A stretch of 64,000 nt of DNA from Marsupella aquatica (taxonomy: Eukaryota; Marchantiophyta). The stretch's first letter is position 1. The number at the start of each line of letters is the position of its first letter. The stretch is taken from NCBI GenBank assembly GCA_973895155.1, contig OZ316896.1, positions 186,001 through 250,000 of the forward strand. Direction: 5' to 3'. Of this stretch, positions 12,101-24,000 are shown one piece after another. Made by a program: the position numbers and the translations under genes. The notes beneath the pieces are model-generated. The model did not search any database and was not told where the DNA came from. It was given only the letters and a program-made list of their open reading frames with translations.

Positions 12101-12739
12101 CTACTGTCTAATGCCCCTAGCCTGAAAGTGAAGACTTACAAACGGATGAGAGCATATGGGAATCACTTCCGAGTGAAGGATGGTGACAGTGCCTACAGGG
12201 TGACGAATGACTGCGGGCTCATCACTGTATTTGAGCAACAGAGCCACAATCACGACAGGGCCTGGATGGAGATGGGATATGTGGGAGAATTAGTTGACAT
12301 ATGGGCTCTAGACTATGGGGCGGTGTCCAGTCCTGTGATTCTTATGAAAGGTTCATGGGTGCGGCAGGATTGGCTTGGTAACAGGGCTACCATGAAGAGA
12401 GACAACGACGGTTTCTTGCTGGCCAATTTCAGAGGGAAATTGCCTGAATGGTCTGAGCCATTTGTGTTTCCTAGTCAAGTGGAGCAAGCTTTCTTCCTGG
12501 ATGTGGAAGACTCCCCAGGTTGGCGTGTAGTGTGTCATAAACAGGCCAGGCAACGTCGGATGGAAGGATCAAACCTTGAGTTTCATTTACACTCTCATAG
12601 TGCCTTTGATCGTCGGCGTTCAGACCAAGTGCCTGTAGTTCATGATAGCGGGGACTTCATTCCTGTGACAAGGGTAGATGCATTTGCTGAAGGAGGCGAA
12701 TTCAGAGATGTAGATGCCAACAGTGTGCCTGTGCCATGA
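9149..12739 (+). pseudogene. CACTA transposase (Tnp2/TNPD-type), broken by three stops
   Basis: In the first exon an RCPCAICQGSR zinc motif is followed by an acidic linker and a Tnp2 domain at ~9,640-10,630, with CPKCGKHRYR, a LSLDGVNPFG block, CWPVTILNYNLPPW and GYCACTICGR. A likely intron (10,829 to about 10,948, GTAAGC...GCAG) precedes the hallmark HNIDVMHIEKNICESLL. DUF4218 follows (LPLCLRGLL, then FPPAFFDVMTHLLVHVVEELHQFGP, then YPLERY). A second intron (about 11,859-11,971) leads to a DUF4216-like part (WALDYG...WVRQDW) and the stop at 12,739. In-frame stops sit at about 10,628 (TAG), 11,363 (TGA) and 11,558 (TAG, at the conserved Trp before YPLERY). It would have bound the terminal repeats and catalysed cut-and-paste transposition. 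Confidence 0.85.
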
Positions 12740-12811
12740 GTAATGTGAATTTTTTGCATGGACATTAGTGAGGGGAAGGATGTGTAATAAAGTAATTCTG
12801 AAGCAACACAG

Positions 12812-15800
12812 ATGTATGGATGGATGCCTGGTGATTGTGGTTGCATTGTGTTATACGGGGTGACCATAGATGACATGTTTTTGTGGTCCAGTAGGATGGA
12901 ACAGAGTGACACAGAGATGTGTGAGTATGAAAGGAAAGCTATGGAACAACGAGCATACGTGAAAGCCAAAATCGCAGAACTGGATCTGGAAAAGGATGTG
13001 GCTGAATTGTAAGGGAACGATTCTCAACTACACCCCTCCGCTGAGTTTGTGTGACATGAATAGTTCAATGTGGCACTGAAATTGTGACTGTATTCTCATA
13101 TTGGAATGTCGCAGAGCCACAGCATTTTCAAAGAAACAAAAGGAGTACGCAAGAAGGGTGACCAGCACTATCTCTGGGCCTGTGCGTCGGAGTGACAGGT
13201 TGAGCAAGAAGGTCGTACCTACAATGGCAGAATGTGGAGATGACATTGATGCTGCACAGGTGGGTGCAGACACTAGACAAGAAGATGCAGATGATGAGTA
13301 TTTTCCAGAGGAAATGGATGAGGATGGGGGTTATGAAGATGAATACATTGCAGAGCAGCCCCAAAAGAAACATGTAAGTAGTTTTTCCAACAAGGTTTTG
13401 AGTTAAAAACTCTTGTTTAGAGGTTTTATATGTTCAGTACTACACATATGTACCTTGCTTAGTTCCTGACATTGTAGTTGGTGATGTGATGCAGCGTCCT
13501 GCCAGTTCTGTTTTGCCTTCGAAGCCTGTGCATGCACCATACCAGCAGGGGGGCTGACCTCTGATCAAGGTTGGCAAGGTGGTAGTAGTGGTAGATCCCA
13601 GGCTGGTGCCCAATACTATGGCAGGGGGCAAGCTCTAGGTTATGCCCGTGGTAGAGGCAGAGCAGGTCCAAACCCACAATCTCGTGGGTATGGACGTCCA
13701 CCTCAACCATGGGGATGTGAGTATATATCTATATGCCAGTTCTTTGTGAAGGCATGGCACTCCTGAATTTCAGACTGCATATCAATTTTTGACATTGTTT
13801 GGGATGTATTGGATTCAGACAACATGAAATTCTGTCCACCTGCCATTGCATGCAGATTCTGCCCAACCTGATTGGGCAAATGCTAGTAATGATCAGTTCC
13901 AATGTCCACAAGGACAGACATGGGTTGAACCAGGTTGGGAGGATGGTGGTGGGTCGTGGAATGAACAAGGTTGGGAAGGTGGTGAAGGTAATTGGCAGGG
14001 ATATCAAAATTCAGTACCTACAAACGCTGGAAGAGGAGCAGGTAATGTCTGATCTTGTTAGCAATGGAAGAACTCATTATATGTGGAGTCCATTCACGTG
14101 GGGGGGACTCTGCACATGTATAATGATAGAAAATGTATGTGTGCAGGTTGGACAGTCGAACCATCGACTCAAGTATTCACTAATGCCCCTATGCAGATGC
14201 AGCACGGAAGGGGGACAGGTATGTCGGTGAATGTTCAGTTGTTTTCCTACAGTTTGTACTTAGTTTTCAGTACATATGTTTGCACACACATACCTAGAAA
14301 GTGACATCATCCGGCCCCTGTACTAGGCTGGACAGGTGGTCCAGGGTCGCAACAATTTCAGAGTGCAGTCCCTGCACAGGCATCTACAGGCAGAGCTACA
14401 GGTATGTATGTTTGAAGAATTTTTCTTGAAGTGAAGCATTGAATGTTGCCGTCATCCATTCTGCTATATGTAGTTCTCAAGCATGAATGGCATTGTATTT
14501 TCCCAGGTGGCTTCAGAACCCCAGGTAGGGTGAATGAAGGGGTGGCCAATACAACGCCCAGTACTACCGAGAGCAGTGCACGAGGGGAGGTGACAAAGAA
14601 AGGGAACGTAAAGTTGAATGAGAGACAATGGGTGGATGCTGAGTGTCCTCGCAAGAACCGATGGCATGCTGATTTGAAAGCTGAAGTATTGCGTTGGTTA
14701 GATGTGAGTGTTATTAATTTTAAAAAACAGCATCCAAAAGATTGGAAGACTGTATGTGAAAATGTTGCTGCCAAATGGAATTATGTGGGCAGTGATGATG
14801 GCGTGGACATAGGTTGCCTAGAGAGTACAACAGGTAAAATTATCAAGCAAGAGAGGTGGAGAATGCATAAGGCTTGGAAGGAAGGTGGGGAGAAGCCAGA
14901 TATGCCTCCACCAGCCAGTTGTGATGATAAAGTGTGGGCAAGGTTAGTAGCTTATTTTGTAACAGATGCTTCAAAAAAGAAGAGTTCACAGATGACCGAG
15001 GCCAGGTTGAGTGTTCAGAACCCTAATCTGACAGGAAGGACCGGCACTGCACCGACAGCTAAACGTTTGGTAAGAATGAATGGCCTAGCTATGTAATTTA
15101 TGCTACACTATGTACTATTTTTTAGTGTAAACCCATACATGTAAACTTTGTTTTTTAGTGTACGTTCCCTGAATATTGATCGATAACTTGTGTTTGCCAT
15201 GCATGTGCAGAAAGCCCAATTGGGGCAAAGCCCTTCAAAAGAAGAGTTGAGGGCTGAAATTGTGAACACCCGGGCTCAAGAGGGTGCATCTGAATCCTCC
15301 AAGCATGTAAGTTATATGAGTTCTGATTGGTAATTGAATGACCTGCGTTGAATTTCAGGTGTACACTGTATATAACATTGATTGTGCATATATTGCCCAA
15401 CATTTCATATGGAGTGATTGAACCTATACCCCTGTGTCATGTAGGGAGGTGGATCTTCACTTACAGAGATAAGTGGTCATTTGAAGGCTGTCGAAACATG
15501 TCTTCCAGAGATCAATGAACGTTTGAATTCATTGACTGACTTGTTCCATGTGAACTTCAAGACATTAATGGAAGCTGTTGTGTCGGTGAGAGATAAAATT
15601 GATTCCAATTCTGCAGGAGTTCCACCATCACCACTTGAGGTGACAAAGTCGATGCACTCTTCTGGCATGCCAACGACATGTAGGCTTGAAGGTAAGGCCT
15701 TTACAACTGTGTGGGATATGATTATTAAATGTATAGTTTGAATTGACATTGTTTGTTGAATGTGTTATTTTCAGTAACATATATTGTGGTTATTGTGTCC

Positions 15801-16601
15801 ATAGAGAATAAGACAGGTGCTACAGAGAAGAAGTATGAGAACCTGGCAAATACTCGTTGTAATTTAGAGGCAACAAAGTTGTAGTCTGTACAAGCAACTT
15901 GTTTGACAGAGGGCAGTCAACCATGTTTGGATGAGGATGACATTGGCAAGGGAGTGGATGATATCAATGTTGGGGCAAATGAGGATATCAGCAAGCATGA
16001 CAATGATACCATTGAGCCAGATTCATGCTATGTAGATCTTGACTCCATTGTAGAGATAAATGATTTGTAGAATGTATCATTCTCAATGACAGGTGTGCCT
16101 CTTGTTGAGATAAATCCAACCAAAGAGTTAGTTGGTATGACACTCCCAGGTGATGAACCTGCTACTGTGACAGTCCTAACAGAGGAACCTACTGAGCCTA
16201 GCTTCACTACTGTGAAGAGAGGAAGCATGCGCACACGAAGCAAGTCTGCTGGTGGGAGCAGAGCCACGTCAAAGGTTTCATACAAACCTCCAAGAACAGT
16301 GCTGGCAGAAAGATCTAAGGTGGAAGTGGGGAAAGCACCTAATGCTGAGGGACAAAGTGGCTTGTTAGCTGTTGATGAGAGTGGAACACGAGTAGGATTT
16401 GCCAGAGTGCAGGTTGGTTCCACAACGTTCCATGGCAAGAGGATTCCCCTAGGTTATTCAGTAGTGTTAGTCACATTACTAGTGAAACCTAAAGCTGTCC
16501 TTCCCATTCCAAACACAAATGATAATCCTCCTCAAAAGACACTTGGAGATGCTGCAGGTTCTTTGGTATTATGGCCAAGCAAGTTCATAGAGGATCCATA
16601 A
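12812..16601 (+). pseudogene. TNPA-like / Transposase_24 gene, multi-exon, decayed
   Basis: This is the second CACTA gene, read as a chain of short exons with GT-AG borders. Possible exons are 12812-13012 (charged helix), 13115-13373 (basic then acidic), 13495-13717 (Gly/Gln-rich), 13856-14042, 14149-14218, 14329-14401 (Gly/Trp/Gln-rich), 14510-15069, 15211-15306, 15446-15691 and 15805-16601. The 14510 exon has the Transposase_24 pattern (RKNRWHADLKAEVLRWLD, then CDDKVWARLVAYFVTDASKK). The last exon ends in the usual En/Spm C-terminal block (GKRIPLGY...KAVLPIPN...TLGDAAGSLVLWP). Damage includes a one-base shift in the G run near 13,550 and TAG stops near 15,882 and 16,068. TNPA proteins bind the subterminal repeats, and such an array lies downstream at 17,100. 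Exon borders are my reading and some may be wrong. Confidence 0.7.
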
Positions 16602-17095
16602 CAATGTCATGCCATTATTTGTTTGTAGTGTGAGTCATGTTATGTAGATTTTAGATGTCAAGAAGCAGTACAAGAATCATGTCCTCTTGGAGATTCATAG
16701 TATCATGCATGTGCTTTCAGTTATCTCATCCTACAGTCATCAATTATGAGTTCCTGTTTTGTCTAAATTACATTGATCACATTGTAAACTATTCCATTGG
16801 AATTCAAATGATCTTCATTTTTTAGCAAGATTGTGATTGTGTTTAATTCTTATGAATGTTTTATGTAGGATCTGCTTATATGATGCTTTGTTTCATGTGG
16901 ATGTCATTCATGCTATGTTCATTTCTTGTATTCAATGTGTTATATTTCTAAAGTTAGAACATCAGGTTTCTATGTATTGTAATGTCGAGTGCTCTCTCTC
17001 CTTATGAACTGTCCCTCTGTGTTCATTAGTCATGGTTATAACTTGCATGTGAACCTTATTAGTTATAAACATGAGTATATAGAGTCCCAAAATGG
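16602..17095. other. 3' untranslated region of the CACTA element
   Basis: This AT-rich stretch has no gene. It lies between the TNPA-like stop codon and the subterminal array. Confidence 0.5.
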
Positions 17096-17103
17096 TTCTG
17101 TTG

Positions 17104-17418
17104 TGTGACGCGGGCCAGGGTCTCCATTGGTCTCTCCTGTGACACTAAATAGTCACACGCTAGTCGTTGTTGAATGCGGGTAAGTCATGTATGTGACTTA
17201 CGATGTGACTCGCTAAAGTCATATTGCAGTCACATCGAAACAAGACTAGACTCCACAATAAAGTCACAGATCACTCACAAATGGGTATCAAGCAAGTTGC
17301 AAAGCCCAGTATCAATAGTGACTTCCATTTTTTGGTCTCAACTTTTGCAACTCCAAGGGTCACAGCGTGGGTCAAGTCACGTTGAGTCACAATGAAGTCA
17401 CATGAGCCAAAATGAGTC
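17104..17418. repeat. 3' subterminal repeat array (TGTGACT / AGTCACA)
   Basis: About 14 copies of a 6-8 bp motif occur in both orientations, including TGTGACA, AGTCACAC, TGTGACTT, TGTGACTC, AGTCACAT, AAGTCACA and GAGTCACA. Clustered short subterminal motifs are the known binding sites of the TNPA protein in En/Spm. Their density next to the terminal repeat supports the same role here. Confidence 0.8.
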
Positions 17419-17437
17419 ATATATTGCGGTCTCAGTT

Positions 17438-17457
17438 CACCTCGGATTCTTCTAGTG
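17438..17457 (-). repeat. CACTA 3' terminal inverted repeat, with AAG target duplication
   Basis: The complementary strand reads CACTAGAAGAATCCGAGGTG inward from 17457. AAG follows at 17458-17460. The uninterrupted homologous site at 18,615-18,630 reads TTGATG-AAG-AGAATGCC, so the element joined the site at AAG. Confidence 0.85.
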
Positions 17458-18110
17458 AAGAGAATGCCTTTGGTGTATCCCGAGAGACAACTGAGGTGCC
17501 TACCATACTCCAGAGGATCCCCACGCCAAGCTGAGCTGATAGAGGTTACCCAGAACCGAATTGTTACCCTTGTGGAGTTACTGGAACCAGACGACATCCG
17601 ACAGCAAGCTTGAAGAAGTCTTTAAGTGTTCTTAGTTAGTTTTTAGAGTAGTACATCTTATCTGATTTTTAGAAATGCGTTCTAGAGCTTTGGAAGCTGT
17701 CATACTTCTTTAGTGTATAGTCTGTACCTAGGAAAACCTCCCGGCAAAATCTCAGAGTTTTCTGACTTATAGTTAGGAAGTTAAAAATAGTTGAATTCAT
17801 CAAGTCTTTACTTTACCGCGGTTACGAGTTACGACTTAGCTTTTACTAGTTTAAGAGTTACTAGTTTCCGATTACGAGTTCCGATAGACAGCCGATTACG
17901 AGTTAATAGTTACTAGTTACGAGTTCATACTTAGCCATTTTTCCGGCTTTTCACTTACTGAATCGCCATTTTAAAATTTTGAAGGGTATGAAGAGGCATG
18001 TCTCTTCGACCCTGTGACCTCTTACTCTGTAGATTTTTACTATAAGACCCCTCCACCACTAGTGTAGATGATGGTTAAGTTATGCATTTTTGCCTTTTCC
18101 TTGTGTTAAA
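17458..18110 (+). repeat. Duplicated segment, copy 1 (copy 2 at 18621-19270)
   Basis: The ~650 bases after the CACTA end match 18621-19270 with few changes, at an offset of 1163. Both copies encode the same C-terminal peptide (QLRCLPYSRGSPRQAELIEV...LVELLEP) and continue into the same AT-rich 3' sequence with many TTACGAGTTA/TTACTAG words. Copy 1 lacks its upstream part because the CACTA element sits there. The parent gene was not recognised and may be part of another mobile element. Confidence 0.85.
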
Positions 18111-18500
18111 CTATGTAAGTAGTGGGTAATTCCAAAAGCATGAAGAAACTGAAAATTTTTAAATTTTGTACGGTGTTTAGACTGCAATTATTGCTAACTG
18201 TAACTGAAACAACATTCAAGGTTACTAAGTTCCTAAGTTACAAGTAAACTCAGTTTATGAGTTTACTAGTTCACTGCTTTACGAGTTACGCTTTACGATT
18301 TGGCGACCCTGTGATCGTGACATCTTACAACTAGTTCAACGGGACTCCACAACGGATGAAGAGGTCACCTTGAAAGGGAAGGAATGCAAGACATAGGCGC
18401 TCATTACTGACTTCTCTTCCACCTTACCTCTCAAACTCTGCCCAGCTTCAACCGGTATTTCAGAGATGTCAAATGGAGACTTCGACCTTTCTATTCTAGG

Positions 18501-18755
18501 ATGATGAGTAGTGATGAGTTCCTGTTTCATTATCCCCAAGTATATGCTGCTACCTATAACAACTATGATGTGATCGGGATGTACAGAGAAGCTCTTCGTA
18601 TAGATTCATGTTATTTGATGAAGAGAATGCCTCTGATGTATTCTAAGAGACAACTGAGATGCCTACCTTACTCCAGAGGATCCCCACGCCAAGCTGAGCT
18701 GATAGAGGTTACCCAAAACCGAATTGTTACCCTTGTGGAGTTACTAGAACCATAG
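18501..18755 (+). CDS. Unrecognised ORF, probable C-terminal fragment
   Basis: This 84-codon frame contains FHYPQVYAATYNNYDVIGMYREALRIDSCY-like sequence and ends LVELLEP. Its second half is duplicated at 17458-17610, where the frame runs seven codons further (DDIRQQA). No known domain is seen. Conservation of the reading frame between the copies suggests former coding function, perhaps the end of a retrotransposon polyprotein. Confidence 0.4.
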   Translation: MMSSDEFLFHYPQVYAATYNNYDVIGMYREALRIDSCYLMKRMPLMYSKRQLRCLPYSRGSPRQAELIEVTQNRIVTLVELLEP

Positions 18756-19270
18756 GACATCCGACAGCAAGCTTGAAGAAGTCTCTAAGTGTTCTTAGTT
18801 AGTTTTTAGAGTAGTGCATCTTATCTGATTTTTAGAAATGCATTCTAGAGCTTTGGAAGTTGTCATACTTCTTTAGTGTATAGTCTGTACCTAGGAAAAC
18901 CTCCTGGCAAAATCTCAGAGTTTTCTGACTTATAGTTAGGAAGTTAAAAATAGTTGAATTCCCTAAGTCTTTAACAATATCGCAATTACGAGTTACGACT
19001 TAGCTTTTACTAGTTTAAGAGTTACTAGTTTCCGATTACGAGTTCCGATAGACAGCCGATTACGAGTTAATAGTTACTAGTTACGAGTTCATACTTAGCC
19101 ATTTTTCCAGCTTTTCACTTACTGAATCGCCATTTTAAAATTTTGAGGGGTATGAAGAGGCATGTCTCTTCGACCCTGTGACCTCTCACTCAGTAGATTT
19201 TTACTATAAGACCCCTCTACCACTAGTGTAGATGATGGTAAAGTTTAGCAATTTTTGCCTTTCCTTGGTG
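18621..19270 (+). repeat. Duplicated segment, copy 2
   Basis: This is the homologue of 17458-18110. Homology ends near TTTTTGCCTTTCCTTG. It preserves the CACTA target site in uninterrupted form. Confidence 0.85.
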
Positions 19271-19278
19271 TTCTGCCA

Positions 19279-20735
19279 GTTGATCATGAATGTTAAGAGT
19301 TCGAGATCAAGCTTGACACCAGGAGAAGACTTTCCTCCTTCTTGTGGTTTAATCCTTTGAATAAATCATGGGAAGTAAAATCCCAATTGTGTAAATCTTA
19401 TGAGATGTGATGACAGATTCCTCTTTGGTGACTCATTACAATCTCCTGAGTTCTTAGAGTTAACTCACTGAGTTTAAGTCTTATTTGAAAGTGATGGATT
19501 TTCTTTCATGTTGCTTAGTACCATCTAAATGTTGAAGTAGACCCTTTTAAGATCTTATCTGAGTACCATTTAGAAAGAAAGGATAAGACATGTTGACGGC
19601 ATTTTAAAAGAGTACTCTAGTAAGCAATTTAGATCTGAAAAGCAATATGGATTTGAATCCTTAAGTCTTTTCATTTTGATTTATGTCTAAGGAGTAACCT
19701 TGGTCTATTCCAAACTCCCTTAGCATACTTTGAGATATTTTTCCTTGTGTTTTGTTAATCATTTCCTTTTCATTAATTTATAGTTACATGATGTTGAGTT
19801 GTCATTAAAAACCACTCACCGCTGTGGAGCGATCTTCAAAATACCTTAGTAAAGTAATCAATCCTGATTACTATGTGTTAAAGAGAGTCTTTAAACTCTC
19901 ATTTGTGTTTTTATGTATCAAATCAACTCCATCTTGTTCTTTACGGGAACGAATACCGAGTTTGAAGACCTATAAATGTGTTTTTGGTTCTTCATAGCAA
20001 ACTACAAACTAGTTGATCATGAATCTATGAGTTCGAGATCAGGTTTAACATTTGGAGAGACTTACCTCCTTCTTGTGTTTTTACCTATGATTATAAACAC
20101 AGGAAGTAAAATTCCTTTTGTGCAAATCTTTTGAGTTGTAATGATAGATTCCTTGTTGGTGACTCATTGCAATCTCTTGAGTTCTTAAAGTTAACTCATT
20201 GAGTTTAAGTCACATTGAAATTGATGGATTTTCTTTCGTGTTGCTTAGTACCATCTAAATGTTGAAGTAGCTACCTTTTAGATCTTATCTGAGTACCACT
20301 TAGAAAGAAAGGGTAAGACATGTTGACGGCATTTTAAAAGGTACTCTAGTAAGCAATTTAGATATGAAAAGCAATATGGATTTGTATCCTTAAGTCTTTT
20401 CATTTTGACTTATGTCTAAGGAGTAACCTTGGTCTATTCCAGACTCCCTTAGCATACTTTAAGATATACTTTCCTGTGTTTTGTTAATCATCCCTTTTTA
20501 TTAATTTACGTTTACACAATGTCGAGTTATCATTGAAAACTACTCACCGCTGTGGAGCGATCTTCAAAATACCTTATTAAAGTAATCAATCCTGATTACT
20601 ATGTGTTAAAGAGAGTTCTTAAACTCTCATTTGTGTTTTTATGTATCAAATCAACTCCATCTTGTTCTTTACGGGAACGAATACCGAGTTTGAAGACCTT
20701 TAAGTACGTTTTTGGTTATTCGTAGCAAACTACAT
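19279..20735. repeat. Two-copy tandem repeat, unit ~732 bp
   Basis: Unit 1 (19279-20010) and unit 2 (20011 to ~20735) align along their whole length with scattered substitutions. Shared landmarks are AGTTGATCATGAAT at each start, TTTAGAAAGAAAGG, TGTTGACGGCATTTTAAAAG, ACTCACCGCTGTGGAGCGAT and GGGAACGAATACCGAGTTTG. There is no open frame. The units could be two LTR-like or 3' UTR copies left by recombination, but no TG...CA ends were found. Confidence 0.85.
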
Positions 20736-20860
20736 GATCCGCTGTTGCGCTTTCGCTCTGTTGCGCCTTTGCTCCGTTGCGCTTTTCCGCCAAGACGCCG
20801 TTGCGCTTTCACTCCAAAGCGCCGTTGCGCTTTTACGCCAAAATGCTCTTTGCGCCCTCG
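20734..20860. repeat. Short GTTGCGC-rich degenerate repeat
   Basis: GTTGCGC occurs five times in about 100 bases with interleaved GCCAAGACGCC / CTCCAAAGCGCC words. It gives open frames in several phases that are low-complexity artefacts. Confidence 0.6.
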
Positions 20861-21095
20861 GTCAAACTTGGCAGCACCAATCTTCCTTTCGCACTTCGAG
20901 AACATCGATAGTAGTTTCTTCTTACTCGTCTCACCCCTACCTAATTACTCAGGGTGTTATCCATTAATCTGCCTAACTTAAGTCTTAACCTTACTTATAT
21001 CTGAAAGTAGATTAATTGGCTATGTTTAATCTATTTCTAACTATCAAAAATTTTAAATTTTTTCATTATTTCTAAGTTTCTAATTTAGACAGCTA
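20861..21095. other. AT-rich stretch, no gene
   Basis: No gene, repeat or element end is recognised. It borders the broken 3' LTR of the retrotransposon; homology to the LTR begins at ~21096. Confidence 0.5.
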
Positions 21096-24000
21096 TTACA
21101 CCTGGTAACTGGGTTCCCCCAATTGGAGTTGAACCTGATGAAGCCAAGCATTTAAATACTACGACTTGTGTCTTCAGCCGCTCCGTTTGGTTGTCGGCCC
21201 GCCGCTGTAGGTTCTCCATCTTCCTCGTGATTTCCTCCAACTCCTCTTGGGTCTCGTCCAGGTCCTTGCGTGCCTCCTCCAGCTCCTTATTGGCTTCCTC
21301 CAATTCTTTCTTTAAGGTAGCCCTCTCCTCCTGGGTTGCTCTTAGCTCCTTGTCGAGCTCTGCTACGACCACAGACTCCATCTTATTCATCTTGGCATAA
21401 GTCTGGTCGAGCTGGTCGTCCTTTTCACGCAGGTCGGCCTTGAAGCTGGCCGTTAGGGACGCAAGCTCCTGCTGTAGCACAATAATCCCTTGATAGGATT
21501 TCCCTAACTCTGCTTCCTTCTGCTCAAGGGCTCCGCGGATATCTTTGAGCTCTCCTTTCAACGCCCTCTCCCTTCTCTGGTTCTCCGCCATGGCCCGATT
21601 GTTGGTTGCTAAGTGGGCCTCCTCTGCATCCCTTAGCTCCTGCTTCCATTTCTCTCTTTCCTTGACTGCGCCGGCCAACTCTCCTTGGGTCCGAGTCAGT
21701 TTATCTTTGATAATCTGATTGTCAGACTGAGCGGTATCCAGCTGCCCCTGCATGATGTTTAGCTCATGCCGCTTAATCCGCAGCTCATCTTGGGCTTTCT
21801 TGGCCATCTGGAGGACTTCCGCCTTGGCTTCCTTCTCCCTAAGCCGCCGGATGACCTCGTCCTTCTTGCTTCTCTCCAAAGCCACCGCTTCTTCTAATCG
21901 GTGCTTTTCCAACATCTCCCTCTGGAAAAAGGGTCCCTGCTCCAACTCCTCCCCAAAGATGCTGAGCGCCAGGTCCCCACACATCTCCCCGTACTCCATG
22001 GCTCTATCCTTAGCATAGGTGGAGTAACTAGAAGTCATCGGCATCAACCACCGCGGCCTCTGCTCCCAAGCCGCCTTGCGGATTTCTTCTATGGTGGCAA
22101 GAGGGTTGCTTCTTTTTTCGGCAAGCCGCCTGATATCCTCCGGTCAATCTCCTCCTAGTAATTCTTTCTCCCTAGCTAGGGCTGTTTTCTCTTCCTCCCT
22201 AAGTTGCTCCTGAAATTCTTGTGCCGTCTGCTTTATGTCGTCAAAGCTCGGGGGAGCAACCTCTGGTGGGGGAGACTCGGGGCTACTCTGCTGGGTGGGG
22301 TCCCCTCGAACTACTCTTGGAAGCGTGGGGATAAATCGGCCACAGGTCCTTACTCCTGGAACATGATGATCCGACCCATAGCCGGAGTTATCATTGCTAT
22401 AGTCCTCCACCGCCTCCTCCACTGATTGGACTCCCGGCTTCCCCCTCTGTTCCCCTGGTCCTGCCGTGAAAATGGCCTCACAGATCACGGGCTCTTGTTC
22501 CTCCTCTGGTTTCCAGGCTGTCCTCTCCCTCTGCTTTCCGCGGGAAGGAGCCTTAGGCTGCTCTGCCTCCGATTCGGGGCTTGAGGCTCCCACATACATT
22601 TGAACTCCCGGCTTGTGTTCAGGCCTCCCTCTCTCCTTGGCGCCGGTAAAGGGGTCTTCCCTTCTGAGTCGGCTTAGGCCGACCTCTGGGGCAGCGTCTT
22701 GTATCAGTGCCGTTGCCGTTGCCGTTCTCTTTTCCTTCTCCAGCAATTTCAGCAGATTTTGCATGCCTGGTTGCTGCATCGGCAAGTCTTCTTTCCTTGG
22801 CCAAAACACCTGCTCGATCGTTGGACTGTCGGGCTGGTTGGGCTTCTCTGGTGCCGGCCCCTGCTCTGGAACGTCCTCCGGTGCCCTTGCCGATAGGGGA
22901 AGTACTGGGGCAAAGATTTGACTTCTGGCATACCGGCACAACAGCGGCATGTGATAGCCAAGCCGGGACACGCTTCCCACGCCAATCACCTGCTGTTCCT
23001 CCTTCAAGATCTTCTTCAGTTGGTTGAGGAGGTACCCGTTGTAATCCCGGCGTGGGTCTGGCCTTTCTGCCAGGTAGACCTGAGCCTTGCCGATCTTTGC
23101 CCTCGGCAAGTTACAATGCATGGTCACCCGCAAGAAATCGATCATCTCTCCGATGTGTGGGTTGGTGCAGGTGTTTCGGAAGAAGCCATTCTTTGTTGAT
23201 GGTCCTGGGAACGACCAGAACTCCTTGTCAGGTAAGGTCTTCCTGGTATCAACCTTGGTCTTATTACCCATCGGCAAGCCAAACACCTCGGCAATCACCC
23301 GGGGAGTGAGATAGAAATCCTTCCTATACACCCTCGTGGAATTGGTCTCGGGTTCCCATGATCCCACGAATTCTAATAAGTCTGAGTCCGGCACCTCCGG
23401 CTTCAGCCATGGTAATCTTACGAAGGCTTCCAAGCCGGATCCGGCCATGAAGCCCTGGTACTTCTTGGTCTGCATGGCCGTAAAGCATGCATCCTCCCGT
23501 GCAAAGTGTAATTGCACTTCCTCCGGTAGGGTCGCCACCCAGCCTTTCCAGGTGTCATCGTTTGTTGGAATGGCATTGATGGGATCGACCTCTTCCTCTT
23601 CGGCTTCTCCATGCCTCCTGCTTTGCTGCTCTGCTAGCTTCCTTGGTGCCGCCGACCTCGTTCTTTTTGCCGGGGTGGCCTCTTCGTTGTTGTTTCCTTT
23701 CCTCTTCATCTCGGCTGCCGTGGATGTTTCTCCTAGCAAGGTTGCCTTCGTCCACCCCTCCGTGTTACCCTTCAACTCCCAGTGTAGGTCGTTGCAGCGA
23801 TTGATGGCTTCCAGGATGCCGACGATTCTGTTTTCGCAAAACAGAAGGTCGTCGAGCTGATTGGCAGTAGGAGTCCACAAGAACTCGGCCTTGATAAGTT
23901 CTCCTCCTAAGAAAGCCGTCTTCTGCAGTTCCCAGAGCCGAGCGAGCTCCTGCCATTCTCGAGCTGCTCTCTCCGATTCTTCATCCTCGTAAGTCCTGAC

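Larger units (their letters stand above)
1..17457 (+). mobile_element. CACTA (En/Spm) DNA transposon, 5' end outside window
   Basis: This is one transposon carrying, in order on the + strand, a long leader, a PHD gene, a double-BRCT gene, a Tnp2 transposase gene and a TNPA-like gene. It ends at 17457 with the terminal repeat that reads CACTAGAAGAATCCGAGGTG on the complementary strand. The three bases after the end (AAG, 17458-17460) match the AAG at the same place in an uninterrupted copy of the target at 18621-18623, as expected for the 3-bp target duplication of CACTA elements. The 5' terminus was not found and probably lies just upstream, because the first ~600 bases resemble a subterminal region in style. 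The element is dead: both transposase genes contain stops. Confidence 0.85.

Noticed and set aside
20712-20981. Open frames over the GTTGCGC repeat
   Set aside because: All phases are open because of the repeat; low-complexity artefact.
22613-23314. Several + strand open frames opposite the LTR ORF (also at 33,873-34,305, 37,171-37,904 and 61,469-62,182)
   Set aside because: They are antisense shadows of the well-conserved - strand frame, rich in Ser/Pro/Arg/Cys, and recur only because the sense frame recurs.
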